A stretch of DNA of 64,000 nucleotides, taken from Diplosphaera chodatii (Eukaryota > Chlorophyta > Trebouxiophyceae > Prasiolales > Stichococcaceae). Below, piece after piece: positions 15,363 to 30,293 of this stretch. The stretch is from NCBI GenBank assembly GCA_032358165.1, contig JAALGY010000042.1, positions 434,001-498,000 of the forward strand, written 5' to 3'. Numbering within the stretch: the first letter of the stretch is position 1; each line of letters starts with the position of its first letter. Both the position numbers and the translations under genes were made by a program. The notes below the pieces were generated by a model that searched no databases, had not been told where the DNA came from, and saw only the letters and a program-made list of their open reading frames with translations.

Positions 15363-16899
15363 GTGTCCAGGCTTCTGGTGACTGTGCATAGGCTCTTCGG
15401 ACATTTGTGATCACGAGGACTGGCAGCGTGTGGAGCCTCTGCACAATGCGACAGCCTCAGTGTATCGGGTCTTGAACGGCAGCGTATCACAGGGCTTTAT
15501 CTATCAACAAATCACTTAGGAATGCGATGACGGTAGGGGTAGTCAAACCCCTCTCAGAACAGCCAAAAAATGCACAAGCGCACCACAGCGCGCCTCAGTG
15601 AGATTCTAAGCCCTCGATCCGCATCCCCCCTGGAGCACGGCACTGGAGGGCCATTGCCCCTCGAGCCTCAACTCCACCTGCCCTAGCCCCTAGCCATGCC
15701 CTCTGCACTGCCTAGCTTTCCTTCATATTATCTGCTCACAGGGTTTCATCCTAAGTTCTTTCAAGAACTACCCCTAATGACGGCTATACCATGTGGCCAC
15801 AAGGGGCCATTCACTGCAGGGCAGGAGCACGTCATCAGCCAGATCAGCACCCATCCGTTTATGTGATGGCGTCGTGCATTCGAAGTTCACACCTGCAGGA
15901 ACATTGTGTGCATCTCTAATTCGCTTACGCATCGACTCGCACAGCACTCTACAGCCTCATCGCCGCTAACAGCGCGCAGCCACGGCCACAGGCGCCGGGC
16001 AAACCTCATCACTACAGCTTCCAAAGGCAGGACGACCTGCACGGCACCGCGTCACGGCGTCTGCACGGCAGGAGACGACGGCCGACGCACTCATAGCATA
16101 GCAGGAGCACACACAGCAGGGCGCCGTGCACAATTGCAGCCTTTGGCGCTTCGCCTCCGAAAGACTAGCAGCTTTGCAGAGGTGAGCGACGCACGCACGC
16201 TGCACACGCCCGGAGCGCAGCTCCCTCCCGGATGTTTGATCTGAACAGGACGTTTCTCAGGCCTGTGAAGACTGTTCAACGTGCTGTTGGGGCGCCCAGC
16301 CGGGCGCGCGGCTTCTGCAGTCAATAGGGCTGAGCCTGCAGAAGCTGTGCAGAGGCCAATGCTGCCAGCATCCGCACAGAACAGCGGGTATGAGTGGTCA
16401 TGAAAGCTACAGAAGGGAGCTGTAGGGTCTTTCAAGGTTGTCTGGGCCGCGACGCGCCAAGAGGAGTTGCACTGCCGATTCTATGTACTGCTACCCGCAC
16501 TTCTCTGCTGGGTCGGCTGGAGGGTCCAGAGCAATGCTGCAACACGTTCTGTAGCACAAATTGCTCACGACATTCTGCGCGGCCAGTCCTCAGCAGCCTG
16601 GGATGCTTGATTGCGTGCGCCGATAGGTTGGTGGTTTTGGATCAGCGTGGCACGTGGGCGCTTGCATAACAGCGATTACAAGTGGTTCAAAAGCCGTGTA
16701 CACACCGCGCGACGCGCGGTTCGGCACGACGTTCAACCATGAGTGGTAGATTTGATTCATTCCCTTGGTTGCAGGGCACTAATAGGCGTCACAGCACCGT
16801 AGAGCCAAGCAGCCCGGCGCGTCACTGTAGTGCCCCAACCCGGCGTCAGCACAGGTGCACTGCCGCGCCCGGTGGCCGCGAGCAGCGCAGCTTGCTAGC
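15363..16899. other. 1.5 kb intergenic region, no supported gene
   Basis: Low-GC patches and short frames only. A 112-codon frame at 15906-16244 has a Ser/Arg/Thr-rich composition like a transit peptide but no downstream exon with a recognisable domain, so I do not call it. The right end must hold the promoter of the secreted-protein gene. Confidence 0.5.
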
Positions 16900-19426
16900 A
16901 TGGCAGCAAGCCGCATGTCAATAGAACCTGGCCGCACCTGCAGCCGCAGCGGCCGACCCTGCAGCGGCCAGCACAGGTGGTCAGCATCAGCGGCCCTCCT
17001 GCTGATGGCCGTGTTGGCAGCCGCAGCGCCCACCGCAACAGCCCTCAAATGGGAGCCAGGCTACCTTGTCACAAACTACGTTGACGGCAGCGGCAGCGAC
17101 TTCATCAGGGTGTGCCCTGCTCCCCGCCACCTGGCTTTCTGATGGTCATGCTGATCCCGCGCTTTCTAAGTGCTGCATCCTCCGTCACCTGCAGCGTGTG
17201 ACGGTTGGTGCTGTGATTCTCACGCAGGTGCTGAACTCGGCCGGCGCGCTGCTGGAGGACGTGCGCATCAGCGGCGGCAGCCAGTGGACGGCAGACGATC
17301 ATGTGGGCTGGACCGTCGCCAGCTACGACGGCAGCCGCGTGGTGTTCGTCACAACCGACTCTCACAGCATCTACAGCGTCGGCATCGACGCCCCGCACAC
17401 GGTGGGACCCTGCACCCCGGGCCATCCGCATCACGACTGGCTCTGCTGGATGCTGCACATACGTACACATGGCTGCTTGGCGCACAATTGGCCACTGCTG
17501 ACAATACCAACAGGACGAGCACTCGCTCGTTTAGCAAGCATATCACTGCTGAGGCGATCATCCTAGATTGCCGCTGCTCAGGCTGGCACCTTCTGTGCCA
17601 ACAGGTGGAGTACATCACCACGCTGCCGAAGCAGATCAAGGGGATGGACATTGCAGAGGTGCACAGCCTGGCGATGTCGCCGGACAACGAACTGTACGCC
17701 GGTGTGGCCACGGTGCGTGGTGCTGCGCTCACCGTACTGGGAGCTCAAGAGTAGCCAGCGTGTGTACTACTGCACAGCATTGTAGCGGCTGTGGACACAT
17801 GCACATGTGATGTGGGGTGGCGCCGGGTGCAGGGGTGCCTGCCCAACAGCCCGCACGACTGCATCGGCAACTACGTCGTGCGGTACGTTCTGTCGGACTC
17901 GGCGGGGGGGCTGCGCCCCACCAAAGTGGTGCGTGCACACCCATACCTGTGGTGCCACAGCAGGCCACGCCTCTCTCGCCACCAACCCTAAGCTCAAGCC
18001 ACTTGCTTTGCTGTACATTATACACCTAGGCCACGGACTGCAGCGCAACCGTGCATCTGACACGCTGCCCTGCTGCAGGACGCGTTCCCCTTTGTGACGC
18101 ACGACCTGGCGATGAGCCTGGACGGCAAGATCCTGTACGGCCTGGACGATCCGGCGCTGGCGGGTGGCGCCAAGGCCATCAGGTGCCGGCCGTGCAAGTA
18201 TATTGCTGTCTGTTGGTGCGCTGGTGCGGCTACATCTTCTGTAGTGCTGACCCTTAGTGCAGAGCCCGAGGGAGGAAGCTGGCTGCCACCCCTTGGAGCT
18301 TGGACCTCGCTCTGACAGGCCCACGTGTATGAACGGGCTGGTCAGGGACCGTTGTGCATGCATCAAACTCCCATGCAGCTGCATTGAGTGGGTTTCAACG
18401 ACTCCCTTTGCAGGCAGCTGAATCTGACGACCATGGTGCCGCTGCCGGCATTTGTGGTCAAGAACGAGTCCACATGCAGCGCACTCGCTGCGGGGGGGCC
18501 GCAGGGCCCAATCGTGGCGTGCCACGGTCAGGACCACCCCATCAACTCCCAGCCGGTATGTGTGCCCTGCCTGAACTGCCCTGTCTCGGTTCTGACAGCA
18601 AGCCCTGCTCTCTCGGGCCCTGAGGAATGCAGGTGAACCGCGTTCAAGCCTGGTTGTTCAAGGATGAGACCAGATTGTGCTGCCAACAGCATCTGAGCAG
18701 TGTATGGCTCACTGCTGCAGGCTGCGATCCCCAAGGGCGGCCCCGCGCGGCCGGTGCAGAGCCACCGCTCCAATGCGGTGGCGCTGGCCACCCGCCTCGC
18801 CACCAACATCAAGGTCAGCACGCCCCGCACCAGCACCCGCCTGCTGCACGCGCGACTGCTGCCACGAGTCACATACAAGTCACGCAGCGGAAGCTGTCTC
18901 TGACCTTTTGAAACCAGGGAGTTGTGGTGGTCCATTGACTGTATGACTACGAGTATGGCGGCATTGCTGATGCGGTGTGCGCCCTCCCTCTCTGCAGGTC
19001 AACGCCACATATGTGTGGGCGTACTCGCCGGCAACCGCCGCCGGCGCCGCCACCCTGACCAAGGTCAACACCTCCACGGGGGAGGCCATCACCCAGGGGC
19101 TCACGGCCCACGTGCCCGCCAGCCTCACGGCGCTCACCGTCATCCCGGGTGCGCGCTGCTACGCTGACACCCGACGCTGGGTGCTGCGGCACGCCCCTGC
19201 CGTGCTGCGCGCTGGTCTGTTTTGCTGAGTGCGCTGTGCAGCTGTCTGCTCATCAGCTCGATGATCGTCGTGCCAACTCACGATGTACAAGTGTCGTATT
19301 GCAGGCACCGAGCCAGCCGCAGACCTGCCCAAGAAGACGGCAGCCAAGCTGTTCCGGCGGCAGCTGCGGGGCGCGGCCTCGCAGCTCAAGCTGGCGCGGG
19401 TGCGGATACACAAGCTGTGGGACTGA
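16900..19426 (+). CDS. Secreted protein of unknown function, possible beta-propeller
   Basis: Exons: 16900-17109, 17228-17401, 17605-17712, 17833-17928, 18079-18182, 18414-18555, 18721-18813, 18998-19148, 19305-19426 (399 aa). A long basic N-terminus is followed by a hydrophobic core (ALLLMAVLAAAAPTATA), so it should enter the secretory pathway. I do not recognise a family. The mature part contains several blade-like units that pair a small-residue strand with a turn: VASYDGSRVVFVTTD, VHSLAMSPDNELYAGVAT, THDLAMSLDGKILYGLDD and YVWAYSPATAAGAATLTKV. These look like six- or seven-bladed propeller repeats (NHL/WD-like), but that is inference. One NES glycosylation sequon lies in the middle region. 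The C-terminus is very basic (KKTAAKLFRRQLRG). All exons join in phase and the GC-rich codon use matches the neighbours, so the gene itself is convincing. Confidence 0.75.
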
Positions 19427-20147
19427 GCGCTGCTGCGGCAGCCAAACCAGCAATGGCCGGAAGTAGTGCCAGTTGATACCAGCCTGTGCTGCTGTGGAGC
19501 GCTGCCGTGTATCCGGATGGAGCCTGCCGCCACTGCTGCCAGTGGGGCATTGGCGGCTTGGCATTCGCTTTTGATGTGCGGATGGCGACAGGGCTGACAG
19601 CAATTAGGGGCCTGCCATACGCAAGCGCAGCAGCTCGGCGGCCGCTGCTGAGGTCAGCATCCAGATTGTATTGCTTTTCGTCTTTGAGGGAGGGGAGGAC
19701 ACACTTGGGCACGGTGCGCTGCACAGATGGAGTGTGGCAGTGTGCACATCAGCAGGTAGCATTGCCTTGTCCGGCGTAGTCGTCTGCAGCGGCCTGTTTG
19801 TATACATTTGCAAGGACATGTGTTTCGTCTGGCAGTCATGAAAAGCACACCAGCAGTCGAATGTCAGCTGCCGTAGAGCAGCATGTGTCAGTTGTGCATA
19901 AGGCACAAAATCCCTCGTTTTGGGGATGAAAGATGGTCATTCTGCTTTTATTTGCTGTCAAAGCCTCTGCCGCCATGCTGGTCTGAAGCGCCTGGGTGTG
20001 CAGCTGGGGAGGTGCACAGTGATCTGCTCTTGTAAGCATACAAATCAATACCATACTGCCCGGATGAATACAGAATCCTGTTCCTATAGTTCAGCAGACC
20101 TGCGGCTGCTGCTGGCCTGTGCTGCTAGCTAGGGAGTGATCCGCCCA
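19427..20147. other. Convergent intergenic region, no gene seen
   Basis: Lies between the 3' ends of the secreted-protein gene (+) and the first ALG10 gene (-). Lower in GC than the flanking exons and without coding features. Confidence 0.5.
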
Positions 20148-22892
20148 TCACCATATGAAGCGGGCAACGCTGCCGTCCGGCCATGCGAATGGCCGGAACA
20201 GGAACACGTAGATCGTGATGGCATCGACCACGGCGTAGGCCCCACCCATGAGCACCAGCTGCCGCGGACTCGGCGGCTGCATGTGCAGCGCCAGCAGCAC
20301 GAACGGCACCGTGAAATACCTGCAGCGCAGCATGGTGGCATTTGGGCCGGCCGCACAAGTGCATGCTTGTGCAACCAAGACCCAGCCACATGATGGACAA
20401 AGTATACTGGGGCTGAGACGTCGGCGTTGCATGCAGTGCTGCATGGCCCAAGGCGCGGGTGAGCATCGTTGGCACCATTGCCTTGCCGACTTGTTTCAGC
20501 CTGCCTCAGCATGACCATTGCTGAAGAAGGCAGCAACATTGCGAGGGTTGCCCAGCGGTTACAGCACAGGAAGATGACAGAGCGCAGCAGCCTCGGCAGA
20601 AACATTTTTGATAAGCGCACCTGAACTCGAGCAGCGCTGCTGGGACTAGCACTGCTGCGGTGCAGGCGACCCAGGCGGCGCACCACAGCGCCGGCTGCGC
20701 GGCCCGCAGTTGCGGCCAGACTGCAGCGGCGGCGACGACGTACGCGGGCGCCAGCCAGCGGCGGAGCGCTGCCGAATGCCCCAGCACATCCTTCCACAGG
20801 TAGAAGGTGTAGTGCCTGCGTGACAATGAGAACCCTACTGATGATGTCGTTCCAACGCTGCAGCGTTGCCGCTGTCACCAGCTGTGCTTCCTGTGCAGTG
20901 CAACGACAAATTGGCTTTCCACGGCAGCAATCTTCCAGTCTGGACTGGCCAGCGCACCTGTTGTCGGCAAGCAGGTACGGGTGCACCACTGTGCCGCTAT
21001 CGATCATCAACGTCACAGCCGCGGCGGCCACTGGCCCCGCCACTGCTGCCACCCACGGCCGCTGCCTCAGCCGCTGGATGCCGTCCCTCACAGCTGCAGG
21101 ACTGAGCGCCGCAGGCGCCAGCGCAGCGGCCTGCAGATTGAGGTGCACATTGGCGTCCGTGCCGCAGCCTGTGCTACAGGGTGGTGCGCATTAGGCCGTT
21201 TGCACCAGCAGGACGCCTCACCGCGTATGCGGCGAAGTACAGCGGCTGCACCAGGTGTCGTGCCGGCGCATGCGCTGCCTTGTCACCGACCACAATGCCG
21301 CCATTCACCACCGCAAACGCTGCGAACGCCGCCGGCACCGCCGCCAGCGGCCAGAGTCTCGTCAGCAAGTGCCACCGCAACTGCAAACAGCACCACGCCA
21401 GCATTGCTGATGTGTGATCTCAGAGGCTAATTGCTGCAGAAGGTGGTTTCGGTCCAGCTCTTCAGGTTGCAGTATGCTGGCAGAGAACACACCTCAACAG
21501 CTCGTTGCAGAAGCGCAGCAGCATGCTGCCAGATGGATCGCCTAGGCTGCACGCCACTGAGGCCGCACTCCTGCGTAACCGCAACCTGGATGACACGCAT
21601 GACACGCATGACACGTGAGTCACCGAGTGAACATTGGACATCGACTTCAGGCAAACGCTGGGTTGCCAAGCGGCGTTTGGTGCATCAGCAGTGCTGGCCG
21701 CACACGTGATGCGCACAAAGAGGCTGAACGCTGCCCAGACGGCGTTGGTCTGCCGCATCCCAGTGGCTGCTGCGGCTGCAAGCGCTGCCAGCACGTACTG
21801 CCTCCGAAGACACGCCTGTGTGGAAGCGATGGCCCTGACTATGCTGCATGCTGCACAACTAGTGCACACACATCGAGGATGTCCACAGGTGTTGTCACGG
21901 TGCCGCATGCTTGCTTGAACCCACCAGGTGCGTTGCGAGGACCGCAACAAGGGAGCCGACATCAGTGTAGTACAGGAACTGAAAAAAGAAGTGCAGTGGA
22001 AACAATGCTAGTGTTAGAGCCTGCAGTGCACACACTCGCCCATGTCACCAGATGGTTCATGAGTCGGCGTGGTGTTCAGGATCGATGCACAGGTGGTACC
22101 ACCACAGGCAGGTGTTCCATCCTGTCGCACTGCAGGCTGCACGGAAACCGCGTTGAACATCGCGAAAAGGAACTTGCCATGCCCAGGCTCCGGTTGGCAC
22201 CACAGTCTGAGTGCAGCTGCCGGTGAGTCGCACACAGGAGCGGCAGGCTGAGTGCACCGAATAGCAGATTCAATAGTCGCAGAGACGTCGTTCCGCACGT
22301 TACGTCCTGCACCGTGCAACTGTGAGCCGTGCAACCAAGTATGCCTGAAGGGTGGTATACCTAGGTGAGCACACCAGTGCACATCATGGTTGGCACTCGG
22401 CGCGACCTCTAGAGATTCCATCAGGCTCACAGGCTGACATGATACACTCAATGCACACTTGACTAGTGTGCAATGACGTGGCGAAGCAGGCTACGTACCA
22501 AGGAGAGTCTTTGTCCAAGTCTGAGCGCATGTGTGATGCCGCTGACGGCCCGCAGCGCATGTGCCCAGGCGGTGCCGGCAAGGTACAACCCTGGGAAGGT
22601 GGTGATCTTCGGATCCCATACCCCGAAGTCGCCAGTGCAGTAGCGCTGCGTCTGCGGCACGTGAAAGGGCTCGTCCTGCGCACAAGCATCGAAAGCATCA
22701 TGCCGAAAGCATGTTGCGCTGGTGGCCCTCGGTGCAGGATGCCGGGGCGACCATGCGTCAGTTGACAGGCATGCGAACCACCCACTCGCCCACCATGTAG
22801 GGCTGCGGAGCCTTGACGTGAAACAGCCATGCGATCAGCGCTGATAATCCAGCCCAGGAGCAGACTGTGAGCAGCAACACCATGCGGTGCAT
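20148..22892 (-). CDS. ALG10: ALG10 dolichyl-phosphate-glucose alpha-1,2-glucosyltransferase, canonical copy
   Basis: Complement of exons 22892-22794, 22675-22499, 22306-22178, 22020-21925, 21815-21717, 21585-21493, 21380-21222, 21130-20958, 20815-20621, 20319-20148 (463 aa). ALG10 is an ER multi-membrane-span glucosyltransferase (GT-C fold, GT59) that adds the third glucose to the dolichol-linked N-glycan precursor. Family hallmarks are nearly perfect: PYMDEPFHVPQTQRYC (luminal Asp-Glu motif at 34-35), WDPKITTFPGLYL, LRLLNLLFG, FFFQFLYYTD, RQTNAVWAAFSLF, VVNGGIVVGDK, YLLADNRHYTFYLWK and the C-terminal RFIW. The start is the only in-frame ATG after an upstream stop. Intron 3 has a GC donor (ATG|GCAAGT, at 22176-22177). 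It lacks the intron that copy B has inside ITTFPG|LY. Of the ALG10 loci in the window this one is closest to the family consensus and is my candidate for the housekeeping enzyme. Confidence 0.95.
21592..21618. repeat. Three tandem 9-nt units
   Basis: GACACGCAT occurs twice in tandem followed by a variant third unit, just upstream of the acceptor of ALG10 exon 6 (7th from the 3' end boundary) on the minus strand. Probably slippage; no function inferred. Confidence 0.7.
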
Positions 22893-23694
22893 CAGCGGCA
22901 ATCCAGCATTATACTGTAACTGATCTCATGAATCGCTACTTGTTAACCCACGTTACTGCTATCCGCAGTGTCATCTTGCGCTGGTCTCTTCACACATGCT
23001 GTGCATGCAAATCACTAATCGCAGAGTTTGTCAGATTACACAAACATGTGCCCGAGTGCATCGCAGGATTTGGTGAGGTGTAGCAATATTCTGCACAGTG
23101 ATCTGAGATACGTTACATACAAAGCATGCTCACTCGCTCTCTGCTGCACAGGTGCACAGGCAAACATCCAGGTTACGTAATGTTTAAAGGAAGCCCTGGA
23201 GCAACAACATTTGAATGTGGCAGTCGTGCACCCCTCGAGCCTTCATTAGATCCTAACAATATCCGCATGCAAGCAGCACACCCTTTGCTGTCATAGTCTG
23301 GCTACTGGGTCAGCTGTTGTCCTGCCATCACGATGGACCCAAGCGATCGTGATGCAGGCCTGCCGCTTTCCAGCACAGCGCCGCACAAACGGCATCCAGG
23401 TACCACAGATCTGAGCAGCAAAACCTGCTGTTCACATTGCAGCCTGCTCATCCGTTTCCACTGCTTGGTCGATCGCATGGACGGACCTCGTGTTGCTGGA
23501 CACGAAATCACTTAAACACCTGCATGTAGAGTCAAACTTTACCGCCGATCTCACCATATAGTCTGCATGCACCTGGAAGGAGTATAGAGGATTGACATAT
23601 GGTGCCTTGCCATGTGCCATGTGCAGGTGCCAGGGTCCCGTTGCATTCCGTGCAGCCTGCGCAGTCAATTGCACCGCCACGCACTACCACGCCC
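22893..23694. promoter_or_regulatory. Divergent intergenic region, ALG10 / Cys-rich protein
   Basis: About 800 nt between the ALG10 start (-) and the small Cys-rich protein (+). The first 500 nt are AT-richer than the surroundings and carry no coding frame I can support. Promoters of both genes should lie here. Confidence 0.4.
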
Positions 23695-24153
23695 ATGGCA
23701 ATTGACTTGGCGACAAAGCCACTGCACCCCTCGAGCACAGCAGGACAGCAGCAGTCAGCTAGTCGGCCGCAGTCAGATGCGAAGCAACAGCAGCAGCTGA
23801 AAGCCCTGCTGCCAGTTGTGGCGATGCTGTCGGCGCAATGCCTGGGGCTGTTCCAGGCTTCACTCGCGGCGCAAGCAGCCAGACGACGCTCGCGACGCCC
23901 CGCACTGATGTTAGCAGCAACTGCAAACATGTCAGTCTCCACAATCTTGTTCACGGCAGCGGCCGCAGCCGCAGTACAGCAGCTCAGCACTGCAGTTGCA
24001 GTCCAGCACATTGGCACAAAGCAGGGCGGTGCTGGCGTAGCCAAAAAGTGCTGCCTGTGTAGGCAGCCACGCAGGGGCACGCACCGGCGCGGCTGCCCGA
24101 CACACTGCAAGGACTGCAGGCAGCCGCATGCTGCGTGCACATGCCAATCATGA
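23695..24153 (+). CDS. Small intronless protein with C-terminal Cys/His cluster
   Basis: Single-exon frame of 152 aa that I cannot assign to a family. The N-terminal 40 residues are Gln/Ser-rich and disordered-looking. Residues about 40-115 are Ala-rich and partly hydrophobic (LLPVVAMLSAQCLGLFQASL, then an Arg-rich patch, then TILFTAAAAAAVQQL). The last 35 residues form a basic cluster: KKCCLCRQPRRGTHRRGC followed by PTHCKDCRQPHAACTCQS. The spacing C-x2-C, C-x3-C-x2-C and C-x-C, with interspersed His, suggests one or two zinc sites, as in small zinc-ribbon or knuckle domains of nucleic-acid binders or mobile elements. The start is the ATG at 23695 in a CCCATGG context; the frame stays open further upstream. 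Being intronless in an intron-dense region is odd and fits a retro-copy, a mobile-element remnant or a young gene. Confidence 0.5.
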   Translation: MAIDLATKPLHPSSTAGQQQSASRPQSDAKQQQQLKALLPVVAMLSAQCLGLFQASLAAQAARRRSRRPALMLAATANMSVSTILFTAAAAAAVQQLSTAVAVQHIGTKQGGAGVAKKCCLCRQPRRGTHRRGCPTHCKDCRQPHAACTCQS

Positions 24154-24602
24154 GGTATGAACCAGTGACCTCCGATTTACACTTCTGAGGGTGATTTTGT
24201 CGGGCATGTCAATACGGCCCGTGTACGGTATATGATTCTGCAATTGCTTTGCTCTTCCAATCACAGCAGGATGCGTGCCGAGTCTGATTGTGCCAAAGCT
24301 GGAACCCCTTGTGCGGCGGCGTGCATACCATACACAGCCGCTAGTTGATGCTAGTAGGCAAGCAGCTGTAACAGGGGCCTGTACATCCTAACATGGCCAA
24401 CGACTGCCTACAAGTTGGCAACTTGCTCAAGAATGCTGAACAACCTGGTGCTGGAGCACCTCAGCATCATCACTGCTCATATCTCAGCATGTCCCACACT
24501 GCAGATGCCCTGCCGGCCCCAAGCTCGCAGTTGCCCTGCCGGCCCCAAGCTCGCATGCGTCTCGTGGTCAGGCAGCCCTCAAGCATGCTAAAGCTGCTTG
24601 GC
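24154..24602. other. Convergent intergenic region with a 24-nt direct repeat
   Basis: No gene recognised. It contains two exact copies of a 24-nt GC-rich word at 24506-24529 and 24532-24555, shortly downstream of the SEC61 beta stop on the minus strand, so probably in its 3' UTR. Confidence 0.6.
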
Positions 24603-24887
24603 CTAGTTGCCACGGATCTTGCCGATGATGTGCAGAATCGTGACGAATCCCACGAAGCTGAGGCTCATGATGATGACGATGGTCGGGGAGATCTTCAGCC
24701 CTGGCGAGTCGTCAGTGTAGAAGTTGATACCGCCGCCACCGCCTCCGCGGCCTGCTGTTGAGCGGCCAGTACCTGCTTTCCTCCTGCCCAGAGTTCCCGT
24801 TGGTCCTGACGGCTTGCCCACAGCAGTGTTGCCCGAACCGCGGTTCACCAAAGTGCCCGTCTGCCCGCCTGCTGCTGCACGCACCAT
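24603..24887 (-). CDS. SEC61B: Protein translocation channel subunit SEC61 beta
   Basis: One exon of 94 aa from the ATG at 24887. The C-terminal half is diagnostic: a Gly-rich linker, then [17 protein letters not shown], then a single tail-anchor membrane span ([20 protein letters not shown]) and a short luminal end. The N-terminal half is polar and rich in Gly, Ala, Thr and Arg, as in plant SEC61 beta. The protein is part of the heterotrimeric ER translocon and helps contact the ribosome and SRP receptor. An upstream exon adding [11 protein letters not shown] before the Met is possible, because the frame stays open and AG acceptors exist; I chose the first ATG that gives the usual family length. 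It lies head-to-head with SRP54, which works in the same pathway. Confidence 0.93.
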   Translation of the reverse strand: MVRAAAGGQTGTLVNRGSGNTAVGKPSGPTGTLGRRKAGTGRSTAGRGGGGGGINFYTDDSPGLKISPTIVIIMSLSFVGFVTILHIIGKIRGN

Positions 24888-25716
24888 GCTGGTTGCCTCG
24901 CTGCTGGCCTCGTCTGCAAACTGTCTGTCAAGCCGGTTGATGATCACACACAAAGTCAGCCGTCACGCTTGTGAGCTGCTACGCAACTGCTGAACAGCAA
25001 GCACCACGTATCAGATAGTCTCCAGATTCATCTACTACTTGGAAGGCGCGCTCTGCGCAGCGGAGCGCGTTCTGTAGCGCCATTCCACGTGGCATGTGGT
25101 CATTGGACATGCTCTAAGCCTGCGAGCGCTCTGCAGAACTGCGCGCATAGGTGCATATGCACTGCTCCGCGATCTGCTGGTGCCTTGAGCGCGAGACACA
25201 GCCATTGAGCAAACGCTTCCTGCTTCAGCTTCGACAGCAAGACCTTGCATGATATTGCGACCAACTGCATTTGTAAGTTCAGGACAGAAGTAGCTACCTA
25301 GTTCGGCTCCAGTTCATTGATTGGTATACGAGCAGTTGCTGGTGTGTGAGGCAGACTCGTTCAGTGCGCTTGCGCACACGCAGCCTGCAACATTGCCCAG
25401 GCACAGTTTGCAGTAGCGTGACGCAGACACCAGCAGTCCTGCGGCTTGCAGCAGTGAGCTTCCAGCAACAGTAGCGCGCAGCGGTTGCCGGAGCAGCGGA
25501 GCTGCGAGACGTTCGCGTCCCGCAGACACCCCGTCAGGCCGGCAACCCGCCCCAGCGCTCTACTAGTCAGTACTCACCGCTACCAGCTGCAAACAGATCG
25601 AGCAAGCCTGTGACTGCAGTCCACGCTTTGACTCTGGCGTTTGGACGGCTTCGGAGGTCGGCTGACAGCGTACAGCACCCAGAGCGGCGGGTCAAGCACT
25701 TTCCAGCGTCGCCGCC
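24888..25716. promoter_or_regulatory. Shared divergent region of SEC61 beta and SRP54
   Basis: 829 nt between two start codons pointing away from each other. The SRP54 start has a strong context (GCCGCCATGG). No other gene is visible, so the promoters and leaders of both ER-targeting genes lie here. Whether they are co-regulated is inference. Confidence 0.5.
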
Positions 25717-29722
<4,006 letters not shown>

Positions 29723-30293
29723 TGACTTACCTGTTGGGCATTGCTGCCTTGCTGGCAACTCATGGCAGGGGTGCATGTTCGCCAACTATTGGTTGCTGCT
29801 ACCGCTGTGCATGTACCATACTTGTTTTGCAGCTTGAGTGTCCTACACCATGCAGAGCTAGTGAAAACGGGCCGAAAGCATGTCTGCTCGGCATGGCGCC
29901 TGAAGTGGAACCACAAGGCAGTGACTTGGATACTCAAAGAACGCAATATGCATGGCCATTACAGAAAGCGCATGCCTTGGTGCACTGCAGTGCATCGTGT
30001 GCTTGCGCATTTTGGTAGCTAAAGGCGACCTTGCGCGCCAAGACATATCTCTGTGCATCAAGCTAATACTTGCCACTGATCTGTACGCTGCACCCTGATA
30101 TTGACAGGCTGGAAACACTGACAACTGGATGTCCAACTCAGCATCCTGAAAACCAGGCTGTCAGCCTGCCAATGCTGTGTGTTGGTTCCAAGTTGCCGCT
30201 GACACCACCTAGCCTGCGGTAAACGTTGCAAACGCTCCGACTGCCTGAGTAGGATACAATGGCCCGGCCCAAAACACAGTCCGGCTGGGCCGT
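29723..30293. other. Convergent intergenic region, no gene seen
   Basis: 3' ends of SRP54 (+) and the AIM6-like gene (-) face each other. No coding features recognised. Confidence 0.5.

Noticed and set aside
15906..16244. Transit-peptide-like frame as a separate gene
   Set aside because: No start context, splice partner or recognisable mature domain; the opposite strand is equally open.
20129..21148. 339-codon open frame on the minus strand
   Set aside because: It runs through ALG10 exons and introns in mixed frames; the ALG10 model with phase-consistent splice sites explains the conserved parts.
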